Both the position numbers and the translations under genes were made by a program. Below, one piece after another: positions 17,383 through 26,466 of a stretch of 64,000 nt of DNA. The notes under the pieces are model-generated. The model was not told the origin of the DNA, did no database searches, and worked only from the letters and a program-made list of their open reading frames with translations. This stretch comes from Pseudomonas hamedanensis. Its GTDB lineage: Bacteria; Pseudomonadota; Gammaproteobacteria; Pseudomonadales; Pseudomonadaceae. The stretch covers positions 4,384,001-4,448,000 of the forward strand of contig NZ_CP077091.1 of the NCBI RefSeq assembly GCF_014268595.2. Reading direction: 5' to 3'. The stretch's first letter is position 1. Each line of letters starts with the position of its first letter.

Positions 17383-17395
17383 GTGTGCGACCGAA

Positions 17396-17713
17396 TTATT
17401 CGGTCGCCACGGCGTTTTTCGCCAGAATCGCGTTCGCCAATTCCATGTCCGATGCCTGCAGGCCCGGGTTGTCGGCGCGGACTTTCTGCATCGCCGCTTC
17501 CAGATACGGGCCGCGAATGCCGCCGTCACTGGCTACGAAGCTGCCGGCATCATCCTGAGCGGCGACGATCAGCTTGTGATCCTTGAAGGTCAGGTAGGTC
17601 GAACCGGTGGTGGCACCGGAGGAAATGACGTTACGCCAAAAGCTGTCAGCCATGGCCGAACCAACGGGAAGCGAGAGCAGGGCCAGGGTGGCGACAGCAA
17701 CTTTGAGACGCAT
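17396..17713 (-). CDS. DUF2388 domain-containing exported protein
   Basis: The 105-residue protein has an N-terminal signal peptide (MRLKVAVATLALLSLPVGSA, cleaved after MA or ADS) and then a small domain opening with SFWRNVISSGATTGSTYLTF, which matches DUF2388 proteins found in Pseudomonas. Function is unknown. It is likely periplasmic. It is transcribed away from the GspE-like gene region on the same strand and ends at a shared terminator with gcvH. Confidence 0.8.
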   Translation of the reverse strand: MRLKVAVATLALLSLPVGSAMADSFWRNVISSGATTGSTYLTFKDHKLIVAAQDDAGSFVASDGGIRGPYLEAAMQKVRADNPGLQASDMELANAILAKNAVATE

Positions 17714-17782
17714 GATGAGATGACTCCTGGGGGATTAACTACGGCGTTGGATTGCCAACCCCCGATCCAGTTCCGTGCCGAC

Positions 17783-19567
17783 TTATTTCAACTCACTTTG
17801 CGGCGTCACCCGCAGCACTTCTTCTACCGTGGTCAGTCCCGCCGCGACTTTCTGCGCGCCGGACAGGCGCAGACTGCGCATGCCTTCCTTGAAGGCCTGG
17901 CGGCGGATTGCCGTGAGGTCGGTGTCCGGGGTGATAAAGGCCTTGAGGCTGTCGCTCAATTGCATGATTTCGTAGACCCCGGCGCGTCCACGATAACCGG
18001 TGTCGCGGCATTCCAGGCAACCGATCGCCCGCTGCGCATTGCTCGGCAGCGGCGCCTGCCAGGGCCGGGTCAGCGTTTGCCAGTCTTCATCCTCAAGCGT
18101 CAGCGGCGCCTTGCAGTGCGGGCACAAGGTACGCACCAGCCGCTGGGCCATGACCCCGAGCACGGTGGCCTTGATCAAGTAATGCGGCACGCCGAGTTCG
18201 AGGAGGCGGCTGATGGCGCTGGGTGCATCGTTGGTGTGCAGGGTCGACAGCACCAGGTGCCCGGTCAACGCGGCCTGAATCGCCATTTCAGCGGTTTCCA
18301 GGTCGCGGATCTCGCCGATCATGATGATGTCCGGATCCTGTCGCATCAGCGCACGCACCCCGGCGGCAAAGCTCAGGTCGATGTTGTGTTGCACCTGCAT
18401 CTGGTTGAAGGCCGGCTCGACCATCTCGATCGGGTCTTCGATGGTGCAGAGGTTGACCTCCGGCGTCGCCAGTTTTTTCAGCGTGGTGTACAGGGTGGTG
18501 GTCTTGCCCGAACCGGTTGGCCCGGTGACCAGAATGATGCCGTTGGGCTGGCGGGTCATGTCCTGCCAGCGGCGCAGGTCGTCGGCGCTGAAGCCCAGTT
18601 GGTCAAAATTCTTCAGCAGCACTTCGGGGTCGAAAATCCGCATGACCATTTTTTCGCCGAATGCCGTTGGCAACGTTGATAGACGCAGCTCGACTTCGCC
18701 GCCATCCGGGGTCTTGGTCTTGACCCGGCCGTCCTGGGGTTTGCGCTTTTCCGCGACATTCATGCGGCCGAGGCTCTTCAGGCGGCTGACGATCGCCATG
18801 GTCACCTGCGGCGGAAATTGGTAAACGTTGTGCAACACGCCGTCGATGCGAAAGCGCACGGTGCCATGCTCGCGGCGCGGTTCGATGTGGATATCGCTGG
18901 CGCGCTGCTGGAAGGCGTACTGGAACAGCCAGTCAACGATGTTGACGATGTGCGCGTCGTTGGCGTCCGGCTCCTGATCACTGGCGCCGAGGTTGAGCAA
19001 CTGTTCGAAGTTGCCGAGGTTGCTGCCCTGAGCATCGGCATTGCTGGCGCCGCTGACCGATTTGGCCAGACGAAAGAATTCGACACTGAAACGCTGGATA
19101 TCCACCGGGTTGGCCACGACCCGTTTGATCGGCAGCTTCAGCACGTGGGTCAGATCGGCCTCCCAACCGTTGACATAAGGCTGGGCGCTGGCCACGGTCA
19201 CCGAATCGCGATCTACGGCGACGGCGAGAATCCGGTGGCGCTGGGCGAAGGCATACGACATCAGCGGCGTGATCGCCGCGACGTTGATTTTCAGCGGGTC
19301 GATGCGCAAGTACGGCTGGCCGGCCTGTTGTGCCAGCCACAGGGTCAGGCTCTCCAGGTCAAGGTGTTTGCCCGGGCGGCTGAGGTCGTCGAGCTGCTGA
19401 CTGGCGATGAATTCCAGTGGATGCATCTGGCCGTGCGCAGCGTGGCGACGGCGGGCATTGAGCGCCTGTTCCGCCGAGTCCTGGCAAATGAAGCCTTGGG
19501 CGACCAGTTCACGTAATACCTCGTTGAGGTCCAGCCAGCGGTCCTGAGTGACAAATTGAACGGACAT
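17783..19567 (-). CDS. GspE/PilB-family secretion or pilus assembly ATPase (orphan)
   Basis: The start at 19567 is set by AAAGGAAA; the product is 594 residues. An N-terminal GspE/MshE-like domain is followed by the ATPase core with the Walker A GPTGSGKTT at about residues 349-357, the Asp box (CTIEDPIEMVEPAFNQMQV), the Walker B (QDPDIIMIGEIRD) and the His box (LSTLHTNDAPSAISRLLELG). A four-cysteine zinc knuckle (LCPHC, then CLECRDTGYRGR) is present, as in GspE. No other type II secretion or type IV pilus gene lies in the window, so it must work with a machine encoded elsewhere, if it works at all. Confidence 0.87.
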   Translation of the reverse strand: MSVQFVTQDRWLDLNEVLRELVAQGFICQDSAEQALNARRRHAAHGQMHPLEFIASQQLDDLSRPGKHLDLESLTLWLAQQAGQPYLRIDPLKINVAAITPLMSYAFAQRHRILAVAVDRDSVTVASAQPYVNGWEADLTHVLKLPIKRVVANPVDIQRFSVEFFRLAKSVSGASNADAQGSNLGNFEQLLNLGASDQEPDANDAHIVNIVDWLFQYAFQQRASDIHIEPRREHGTVRFRIDGVLHNVYQFPPQVTMAIVSRLKSLGRMNVAEKRKPQDGRVKTKTPDGGEVELRLSTLPTAFGEKMVMRIFDPEVLLKNFDQLGFSADDLRRWQDMTRQPNGIILVTGPTGSGKTTTLYTTLKKLATPEVNLCTIEDPIEMVEPAFNQMQVQHNIDLSFAAGVRALMRQDPDIIMIGEIRDLETAEMAIQAALTGHLVLSTLHTNDAPSAISRLLELGVPHYLIKATVLGVMAQRLVRTLCPHCKAPLTLEDEDWQTLTRPWQAPLPSNAQRAIGCLECRDTGYRGRAGVYEIMQLSDSLKAFITPDTDLTAIRRQAFKEGMRSLRLSGAQKVAAGLTTVEEVLRVTPQSELK

Positions 19568-19659
19568 GCGGCTTTCCTTTTTGAGCGTCATGCACAAAAG
19601 GATAGTCGTGGCCCTGCTGACCGTTGGGCCACTACCCGACGAAGCCGTTGCCGGATTTG

Positions 19660-19998
19660 TCAGCCGGCGGCCTGCGCTGGCGCATCCCACGTCGCGTCGG
19701 CGTTGTGCAGATTCACCGAGCAGACGCTGATCAGGTTACGAAGTTTTTCCGCGATCACTTGCGCGCGATGCCAGCTCAGGCCGCTCATGATCAAGTCGAT
19801 CGACAGCAGATCGTCGCGCCGCTGCACGCTCACCTGCTCCGGCGTCAGGCATTGCAGCGCGAACAGACTCAGCACCCGCACCAGCAGATCCGGCTCGGCC
19901 TCGGCGAGAATCCGGTACTGCGCCAGGCAGTGCGCGTTATTGATATTCCAGACATCGGCGCGAGTCGGTGTGCTGTTCACGGCTTCAAGGTGCGGCAT
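19660..19998 (-). CDS. Small uncharacterised protein, possible ACT-like fold
   Basis: The 112-residue frame has normal Pseudomonas coding character and lies divergent from the Lrp-type regulator gene, 126 bases away. The middle (LLVRVLSLFALQCLTPEQVSV, then LLSIDLIMSGLSWHRAQVIA, then LRNLISVCSVNL) suggests a beta-alpha-beta arrangement like an ACT domain, which could bind an amino acid. That fold is my inference. GGAG is seen only weakly upstream. I do not recognise a named family. Confidence 0.6.
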   Translation of the reverse strand: MPHLEAVNSTPTRADVWNINNAHCLAQYRILAEAEPDLLVRVLSLFALQCLTPEQVSVQRRDDLLSIDLIMSGLSWHRAQVIAEKLRNLISVCSVNLHNADATWDAPAQAAG

Positions 19999-20124
19999 GG
20001 CGAGTCTCCAAAATTACTGGAGGAATTTTTACATTCGGTGCGGGGTATTTCTTGGCTATGATCCACGCTATTGGCGACATATCGAACGCGATAATTCGCA
20101 GTACACGACTTTTGAGGTTTTTTT

Positions 20125-20589
20125 ATGCACAGCGATCTGGATGCCTACGACCGCAAGATCCTCGCCTTGCTGCAGGAAGACGCTTCGCTGTCGAGCGCGC
20201 AGATCGCCGAGCAGGTGGGCCTGTCGCAATCGCCGTGCTGGCGGCGGATTCAGCGTATGAAAGAGGAGGGCATCATTCGCGGTCAGGTGACCTTGCTTGA
20301 TCGAAAGAAGATCGGCCTGAACACGCAGATCTTCGCCGAGATCAAACTCAACGCCCACGGCCGATCCAACTTCACCGAATTCACCGAGGCGATCCGCGGT
20401 TTTCCGGAAGTGCTGGAGTGTTATGTGTTGATGGGCGCGGTGGACTTTCTGTTGCGCATTGTCGCGGCGGACATCGAGGCGTACGAGCGGTTCTTCTTCG
20501 AAAAGCTGTCGCTGGTGCCGGGGATACAGGAAGTGAACTCGATTGTGGCGCTGTCGGAGATCAAGTCCACCACCAGCCTGCCCGTGTAG
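20125..20589 (+). CDS. Lrp/AsnC family transcriptional regulator
   Basis: This 154-residue protein has an N-terminal winged helix-turn-helix (LDAYDRKILALLQEDASLSS, then VGLSQSPCWRRIQRMKEEGI) and a C-terminal ligand-binding RAM domain ending in VNSIVALSEIKSTTSLPV, the usual Lrp layout and length. Such proteins sense amino acids as octamers. GAGG precedes the ATG by eight bases. The likely targets are its own promoter and the divergent small gene. Leucine or another amino acid may be the effector; sequence alone does not say. Confidence 0.9.
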   Translation: MHSDLDAYDRKILALLQEDASLSSAQIAEQVGLSQSPCWRRIQRMKEEGIIRGQVTLLDRKKIGLNTQIFAEIKLNAHGRSNFTEFTEAIRGFPEVLECYVLMGAVDFLLRIVAADIEAYERFFFEKLSLVPGIQEVNSIVALSEIKSTTSLPV

Positions 20590-20602
20590 CGCGGATGGCT
20601 TG

Positions 20603-20703
20603 TGTGGCGAGGGGATTCATCCCCGCTGGGCTGCGCAGCAGTCCCCGCTTTTTTAAGAGCGGGGCCGCTTCGCGACCCAGCGGGGATGAATCCCCTCGCC
20701 ACA
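20603..20703. repeat. Long palindromic repeat, class C
   Basis: Outer arms TGTGGCGAGGGGATTCATCC and its inverse enclose two inner parts (CTGCGCAGCAG and CGCTTCGCGACCCAGCGGGG). It separates the convergent Lrp-type and CYTH-CHAD genes. Confidence 0.85.
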
Positions 20704-20709
20704 GGGGGA

Positions 20710-22080
20710 TCACATGCGCAGGAGCATTTTCCACGCGCGGTTCTGGTACACCGCAATCGCCTGCTGCTTGCGCGCATCGAGCAGTTCGTCGGTGATGGTC
20801 GGCTCGTTGGCCAGTTGCGCCAGTTTGTTCAGTTCGCCGTACAGGCGATCCATTTCCGCGATGTCCAGCACATTGCGCGCATGGTGCAGCCAGACTTGAA
20901 TACGCTCGATACGCGGCAGTTGCTCAGCCAGATCTTCCGGCTGCTGCTGATAACGCTGCAATTGCAGGGCGGTGGCTTCTTCGCCCAGCAGGCGCGGCAA
21001 CCAGCTGTGCAACTGCGCGCCACCCTGGCGGTTGCCGCGCACGTTACGGTCGACGGTCCAGGTGCGGGCCAGCAACCAGCGCGAAGCGTTCAGTGAGAAC
21101 TGTCCCCAGCGCGGGTCTTCGAGTTCTTCGAGGAACTGCTCCGGGGCGGCTTTGCGCACGTCTTCGTCTTCGATGCCGACCTGCACCAGCGGGCGCCAGT
21201 CTTCCAGCAAGGCATCAAGGGCCACGCGCAGATCGTGGGTCGACTGACGCGGCGCCGCCTGGCCGAGGCTGCTGAGCAGGGCGCGCATTTCGGCAAGGTT
21301 CTCGACCCAGTCCAGCAGCAGGCGCCAATGGCCGTTGAAGCGATACTGTTCGGCCAGACGCTGGCTGCTGCCGAGCAAGTGCCAGCTCAGCGCGGCGAAG
21401 GCATCGTCCAGTTGGGTTTCCGGCGTCAGCTCTGGCGCCGGCAGGCTCAGCGAGTAGCTGTTGGCGTCGTGCAGACGATAACCGCGCTCGGCCTTGCTGA
21501 TGTCACACGGCATCAACGCCAGGGTTTCGGCCAGTTCAGCGGCCAGTTCCAGCAGCGCGGCCGGCTCGCCTTCGCGCAGTTCCAGTTCCAGCTCGCAGAT
21601 TTCTTCTTTCTGCTTGCCGACCACGACGTGACCCAGATCCAGCGCGGCCTCGATGACCACTTTGGTCTTGCCACGGCCCCAGGCAATTTCGGCGCGCTCG
21701 CGGACGAAATCGGTGGTGAAGATCGGCTTGAGGGTTTTCTTGTCCAGCTCGGCCAGCGACTCGGGCCAGCATTCGCCGTCGAGTTTCTTCACGTCGAGTT
21801 TGGCTTTGGCAAGTTTCCAGTCGAACTCGTTACGCTCGGACAAACCGGCGACGCTGTGGCCACGGGTCTTGAGGGTCTGAATCACTTCGTCACCGTCTTT
21901 GCGCAGGCGCAGGGCAACTTTGGCCTGGGCCAGGTCGCGCTCGGGAGTGTCGAAGTACTGGTTCATCAACTCACGGCGTTCCCAGCCACTTTTGTTGCGT
22001 TTTTTCAGGAGCGGGTGCTCGCGCAGGGCGGCGAGGGTTTCGCGGCTGACGCGGAGTTTGATTTCGGTTTCTTTTTGCAT
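20710..22080 (-). CDS. CYTH and CHAD domain protein, inorganic triphosphatase (YgiF-like)
   Basis: The 456-residue protein has an N-terminal CYTH domain (about residues 1-200) with the signature ExExK as E4-E6-K8, and the strand motifs YFDTPERDLAQAKVALRLRK and CELELELREGEPAAL. A CHAD helical domain follows (about 240-456), with basic stretches such as HDLRVALDALLEDWRPLV and HHARNVLDI. E. coli YgiF with this layout hydrolyses tripolyphosphate, and CHAD domains bind polyphosphate. The start is the only ATG and fits the family's N-terminal motif. Confidence 0.9.
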   Translation of the reverse strand: MQKETEIKLRVSRETLAALREHPLLKKRNKSGWERRELMNQYFDTPERDLAQAKVALRLRKDGDEVIQTLKTRGHSVAGLSERNEFDWKLAKAKLDVKKLDGECWPESLAELDKKTLKPIFTTDFVRERAEIAWGRGKTKVVIEAALDLGHVVVGKQKEEICELELELREGEPAALLELAAELAETLALMPCDISKAERGYRLHDANSYSLSLPAPELTPETQLDDAFAALSWHLLGSSQRLAEQYRFNGHWRLLLDWVENLAEMRALLSSLGQAAPRQSTHDLRVALDALLEDWRPLVQVGIEDEDVRKAAPEQFLEELEDPRWGQFSLNASRWLLARTWTVDRNVRGNRQGGAQLHSWLPRLLGEEATALQLQRYQQQPEDLAEQLPRIERIQVWLHHARNVLDIAEMDRLYGELNKLAQLANEPTITDELLDARKQQAIAVYQNRAWKMLLRM

Positions 22081-22236
22081 GGCCGGAAAATCCAGGATCG
22101 GGAGCGCAGCCGGGGGAATGTGTGGCTGCCAAGGCCGTGCAGTGTACAGGACTCAAACTTCCTACGCCCTGCGGCGGTTTATTCCGAGCGCCGGATGGTT
22201 CTATGATGGACCTCAAATCGGGAGTTGGAGTCAGCG

Positions 22237-23394
22237 ATGCCTTTGCCGTCCATGCAAGACCAGTTCGCGGCGCTGATTGCCACGCCATCGGTCAGCTGTA
22301 CCCAACCGAGCCTCGACCAGTCCAATCGGGCGGTGATCGATCTGCTCGCCGGGTGGCTGGGCGAGCTGGGTTTCAACTGCGATATCCGCCAGGTCAGCCC
22401 CGGCAAATTCAATCTGCTCGCCAGTTTCGGTAGCGGCCCCGGCGGGCTGGTGCTGGCCGGACACAGCGACACGGTGCCGTATGACGATGCTTTATGGCAG
22501 ACCGACCCGCTGAAGCTCACTGAAGTCGACGGTCGCTGGGTCGGTCTGGGCAGTTGCGACATGAAGGGCTTCTTTGCGCTGGTCATCGAAGCCGTGCAAC
22601 CGCTGCTCGATCAACCGTTCAAGCAACCGCTGCTGATTCTCGCCACTTGCGACGAAGAAAGCTCGATGTCCGGCGCCCGCGCACTGGCCGAAGCCGGGCA
22701 ACCGCTGGGCCGCGCCGCGGTGATCGGCGAGCCCACCGGGCTCAAACCGATCCGCATGCACAAAGGCATCATGATGGAGCGCATCGACATCCTTGGGCAG
22801 AGCGGCCATTCCTCGGACCCGCGTCTGGGCCGCAGTGCGCTCGAAGCCATGCACGATGCGATCGGCGAACTGCGCGGTTTGCGCCTGTTGTGGCAGCGTG
22901 AGTTCAACAACGCGCAATTCAGCGTGCCGCAACCGACGATGAACTTCGGCTGCATTCACGGCGGCGATAACCCCAACCGCATCTGTGGCCAGTGCTCGCT
23001 GGAGTTCGACTTGCGCCCGCTGCCGGGCATGGACCCGAGCGTGCTGCGCGCGGAAATCCTGCGCAAGCTCAATCCGGTGGCCGAACGGCATAAAGTGAAG
23101 ATCGACTACAAGCCGTTGTTTCCGGAAGTGCCGCCGTTCGAGCAGGCGCAAGACGCCGAACTGGTGCGCATTGCCGAAAAGCTCACCGGTCATCGTGCCG
23201 AAGCAGTGGCGTTCGGCACCGAAGCGCCTTATCTTCAGCGCCTTGGTTGCGAAACCATCGTGCTCGGCCCGGGCGATATCGCTTGTGCGCATCAGCCTGG
23301 CGAATACCTTGAAATGTCACGTTTGCAGCCTACCGTGCATCTGATTCGGCAGTTGATTGAACATTACTGCCTGAGCCCGGACAAACTTGTGTGA
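22237..23394 (+). CDS. argE: Acetylornithine deacetylase
   Basis: The ATG at 22237 is six bases after GGAG; 385 residues. This M20-family zinc peptidase removes the acetyl group of N-acetylornithine in arginine synthesis. The first metal site is in VLAGHSDTVPYDD (His and Asp), the metal-bridging aspartate in GLGSCDMKGF and the catalytic Glu-Glu pair in LATCDEESSMSGA. The C-terminal ligand is in the ACAHQPGEYLEM stretch. It is adjacent to argA on the same strand, separated by a REP doublet, so the two arginine genes are grouped but perhaps not co-transcribed. Confidence 0.92.
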   Translation: MPLPSMQDQFAALIATPSVSCTQPSLDQSNRAVIDLLAGWLGELGFNCDIRQVSPGKFNLLASFGSGPGGLVLAGHSDTVPYDDALWQTDPLKLTEVDGRWVGLGSCDMKGFFALVIEAVQPLLDQPFKQPLLILATCDEESSMSGARALAEAGQPLGRAAVIGEPTGLKPIRMHKGIMMERIDILGQSGHSSDPRLGRSALEAMHDAIGELRGLRLLWQREFNNAQFSVPQPTMNFGCIHGGDNPNRICGQCSLEFDLRPLPGMDPSVLRAEILRKLNPVAERHKVKIDYKPLFPEVPPFEQAQDAELVRIAEKLTGHRAEAVAFGTEAPYLQRLGCETIVLGPGDIACAHQPGEYLEMSRLQPTVHLIRQLIEHYCLSPDKLV

Positions 23395-23408
23395 ATGAAT
23401 GCTGTACC

Positions 23409-23498
23409 TGTAGGAGTGAGCCTGCTCGCGATAGCGGTGAGTCAGTCACCGAAGATATTGACTGAAATTCCGCTATCGCGAGCAGGCTCACTCCTACA
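23409..23498. repeat. REP doublet (REPIN-like), class B, long spacer
   Basis: Inverted arms TGTAGGAGTGAGCCTGCTCG flank a spacer that itself continues the inverted pairing (ATAGCGG and CCGCTAT). It sits between argE and argA. Confidence 0.87.
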
Positions 23499-23669
23499 GG
23501 GGAGTTGTGTTTTGTCTGATCGAACCCGGTAAATTGCCTGCACCCCAACCCGTATTCATGAGGAGAGCGCGCGTGTCGCCAAGCCTGTTCCGACGATAAC
23601 CATCAGCCCGCTGTGCGTTTTTCGTTTCGCCCCTTTTTTCGGCTGCTACTTATTTACAGGCCCAGGTTC

Positions 23670-24968
23670 ATGCCCGAATACGTCAATTGGCTTCGCCACG
23701 CGTCTCCTTATATCAATGCTCACCGCGATTGCACCTTCGTCGTCATGCTGCCCGGCGACGGCGTCGAGCATCCGAATTTCGGCAACATCGTCCACGACCT
23801 GGTCTTGCTGCACAGCCTTGGCGTGCGCCTGGTGCTGGTGCACGGTTCGCGCCCGCAGATTGAAACGCGCCTCGCCTCACGCGGCCTGACCCCGCATTAC
23901 CATCACGGCATGCGCATCACCGATGCCGCCACCCTGGAATGCGTGATCGATGCGGTCGGCCAGTTGCGCATCGCCATCGAAGCCCGCCTGTCGATGGACA
24001 TGGCTTCGTCGCCGATGCAAGGCTCGCGGCTGCGCGTCGCCAGCGGCAATCTGGTGACCGCACGGCCGATCGGCGTGCTCGAAGGTGTCGACTATCACCA
24101 CACCGGGGAAGTGCGTCGGGTCGACCGGAAAGGCATCAACCGTCTGCTCGACGAGCGCTCAATCGTATTGCTGTCGCCGCTGGGCTATTCGCCGACCGGT
24201 GAGATCTTCAACCTGGCCTGCGAAGACGTCGCCACGCGTGCAGCCATTGATCTGGGCGCCGATAAACTGCTGCTGTTCGGTGCCGAACTCGGCCTGATCG
24301 ACGAAAACGGCAAACTGGTGCGCGAGCTGCGTCCGCAACAGGTGCCGGCGCATTTGCAGCGTCTGGGCATGAGCAATTATCAGGCGGAGTTGCTCGATGC
24401 CGCCGCTGAAGCCTGCCGTGGTGGCGTTGCGCGCAGTCATATAGTCAGTTACGCCGAAGACGGCGCGCTGCTGACCGAGCTGTTCACCCGTGACGGTGGC
24501 GGTACGTTGGTCGCGCAGGAGCAATTCGAACTGGTGCGCGAGGCGGCGATTGAGGACGTCGGTGGTTTGCTCGACCTGATCAGCCCGCTGGAAGAGCAGG
24601 GGATTTTGGTGCGCCGCTCGCGTGAAGTGCTGGAGCGCGAGATCGAACAGTTCAGTGTGGTTGAGCGCGAAGGCATGATCATCGCCTGTGCGGCGCTGTA
24701 TCAGATTGCCGATTCCGACGCCGGCGAACTGGCGTGTCTGGCGGTGAACCCGGAATACCGCCACGGTGGTCGCGGCGATGAATTGCTCGAACGTATCGAG
24801 ACGCGGGCGCGGGCGCAGGGCTTGAAGACGTTGTTCGTGCTTACCACACGCACGGCGCACTGGTTCCGCGAGCGCGGCTTCGAGCCGAGCAGCGTCGAAC
24901 GCCTGCCAGCGGCGCGGGCTTCGCTGTACAACTACCAGCGCAACTCGAAAATCTTCGAAAAGACCCTC
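23670..24968 (+). CDS. argA: N-acetylglutamate synthase
   Basis: About 433 residues from ATG 23670, the start that matches the family N-terminus (MPEYVNWLRHASPYINAHR); the frame extends upstream without support. The enzyme acetylates glutamate in the first step of arginine synthesis. The N-terminal amino-acid-kinase-like domain (VVMLPGDGVEHPNF, then VHGSRPQIETRL) senses arginine. The C-terminal GNAT domain (about residues 290-433) has the acetyl-CoA loop in CLAVNPEYRHGGRGDELLER. The coding frame ends at 24971 including the stop. Confidence 0.93.
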
Positions 24969-24988
24969 TGAAGCTCAACGAGGTCTCC

Positions 24989-25099
24989 TGTGGCGAGGGG
25001 ATTTATCCCCGCTGGACTGCGCAGCAGTCCCCTTGCGTTTCCAAGTGAAAACATAGGGGGCCGCTACGCGACCCAGCGGGGATAAATCCCCTCGCCACA
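24989..25099. repeat. Long palindromic repeat, class C
   Basis: TGTGGCGAGGGGATTTATCC and its inverse form the outer arms, with CTGCGCAGCAG and CGCTACGCGACCCAGCGGGG inside. It lies between convergent argA and tauA. Confidence 0.87.
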
Positions 25100-25111
25100 G
25101 TGTTTTGCATT

Positions 25112-26098
25112 TCAGTCGGTGATGAATTTGGCGCTGACGTACGGCGAGTAATCCGGCAGCACCGTCTCGACCTTGCCCTGTTCCTTCAGGAATTTCGCCG
25201 TTTCAGCAATCGCCTTCGCCGTACCACCGTCCAGCAGCGCCGTGGTTTGCTGCGCCTTGGCGTCGGGGAAAGTAGAGCCGGCGAGCAATTCCGGCACATC
25301 GGCGGCATTGGCACCGGTCAGTTTGGCGATTTTCTGTACCGGCACCGAGTCGGCAGTCCAGCTGTCTTTATGCGCCGCGTAATCAGCGAACGAATCCAGC
25401 GTGACCTTGGCGAATTTTGCCACCACGTCGGGATGCTGCTCGGCAAAATCCTTGCGCGCCACCCACACCTCGAAAGTCGGCGCACCCCACTGACCGACCT
25501 GAGCGGCGTCGGTCAGGGTCTTGCCGGTCTTGCGGATCTCACCCAGCGCTGGTGACCAGACGAACGCCCCGTCAATGTCGCCACGCTTCCATGCCGCAGC
25601 GATCTCAGCGGGTTGCAGGTTTACCACTTTGACTTGCGACGTATTCAGGCCCCAGTGCTTCAGTGCGCCGAGCAGACTGTAGTGCGAGGTCGAAACGAAC
25701 GGCGTGGCGATGGTCTTGCCGATCAGGTCCTGCGGCTTGTCGATGCCGCTGCCGTTGCGCACCACCAAAGCCTCAGCGGCATTGATCTGCGCCGAGACGA
25801 TGAACGCCACGATCGGCAGATTGCGCGAGGCCGCCGCAGCCAAGGGGCTGGAGCCGAGATTGCCAATCTGCACATCGCCGGAAGCAATGGCTGTCACAAC
25901 TTCCGGGCCGCTGTTGAAGCGGCGCCAGTCGATGTTCTCGCCAATGGTTTTCTCGTAAACGCCGTCAGCCTGGGGCACCTTGCTCGGATCAATACCGGTC
26001 TGATAACCCACCGTCAGACCGGCGGCCTGTGTTGAAAAAGAAATCAGCGCCGATACACAAACTGTAACAAATTGACTTGATAGTGCGCGTTTCGCCAT
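25112..26098 (-). CDS. tauA: Taurine-type sulfonate ABC transporter binding protein
   Basis: The 328-residue protein has a signal peptide (about residues 1-25, ending STQAAG) and matches TauA, the periplasmic taurine-binding protein. Recognisable stretches are LTVGYQTGIDPSKVPQADG, RFNSGPEVVTAIASGDVQIG and IGNLGSSPLAAAASRNLPIV. The ATPase, permease and dioxygenase genes (tauB, tauC, tauD) are not beside it, so it must either use another transporter or represent an isolated copy. It is divergent from the porin gene and belongs to the organosulfur region here. Confidence 0.88.
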   Translation of the reverse strand: MAKRALSSQFVTVCVSALISFSTQAAGLTVGYQTGIDPSKVPQADGVYEKTIGENIDWRRFNSGPEVVTAIASGDVQIGNLGSSPLAAAASRNLPIVAFIVSAQINAAEALVVRNGSGIDKPQDLIGKTIATPFVSTSHYSLLGALKHWGLNTSQVKVVNLQPAEIAAAWKRGDIDGAFVWSPALGEIRKTGKTLTDAAQVGQWGAPTFEVWVARKDFAEQHPDVVAKFAKVTLDSFADYAAHKDSWTADSVPVQKIAKLTGANAADVPELLAGSTFPDAKAQQTTALLDGGTAKAIAETAKFLKEQGKVETVLPDYSPYVSAKFITD

Positions 26099-26466
26099 GA
26101 TGCGTCGCCTTTTCGATGGGATTTGACGTGTTGGGAGAACGCCAAAGCTAATCGATCTAAAAAAAGGGCAACAAATACCATTTAGGAATGAGCTTAGGCG
26201 CCGATACGCTGTCTCCCGGTGCAGATGGCCATTAATGGGCCATATATCCGAATGGTATGAAAAGGAATGAAATAATTCTTTTTCGGTTTATCAGGACGTC
26301 ATTACTCTGCAGGGACCAAATCACTTGCGATTAGACGATGGTCGTAGACACACAAGGTTACGATTGACTTGTCAGTCACGGTCTGGCGCTAATCGCGCAT
26401 CTTAGGATTCAGGGCAAATCGACCCCGAACCAGGAACACAAGAATTAGAAACGAGAGGAGCGATAC
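26099..26466. promoter_or_regulatory. Divergent control region between tauA and the porin gene
   Basis: These 368 AT-richer bases contain no coding frame. Inverted octamers ATACCATT (26175-26182) and AATGGTAT (26251-26258), each followed by GGAATGA, flank a central palindrome ATGGCC-N7-GGCCAT (26225-26243). Such paired half-sites are a possible binding array for a LysR-type sulfur regulator such as CysB, but the regulator is not identified. GAGAGGAG just before 26467 is the porin ribosome-binding site. Confidence 0.45.
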
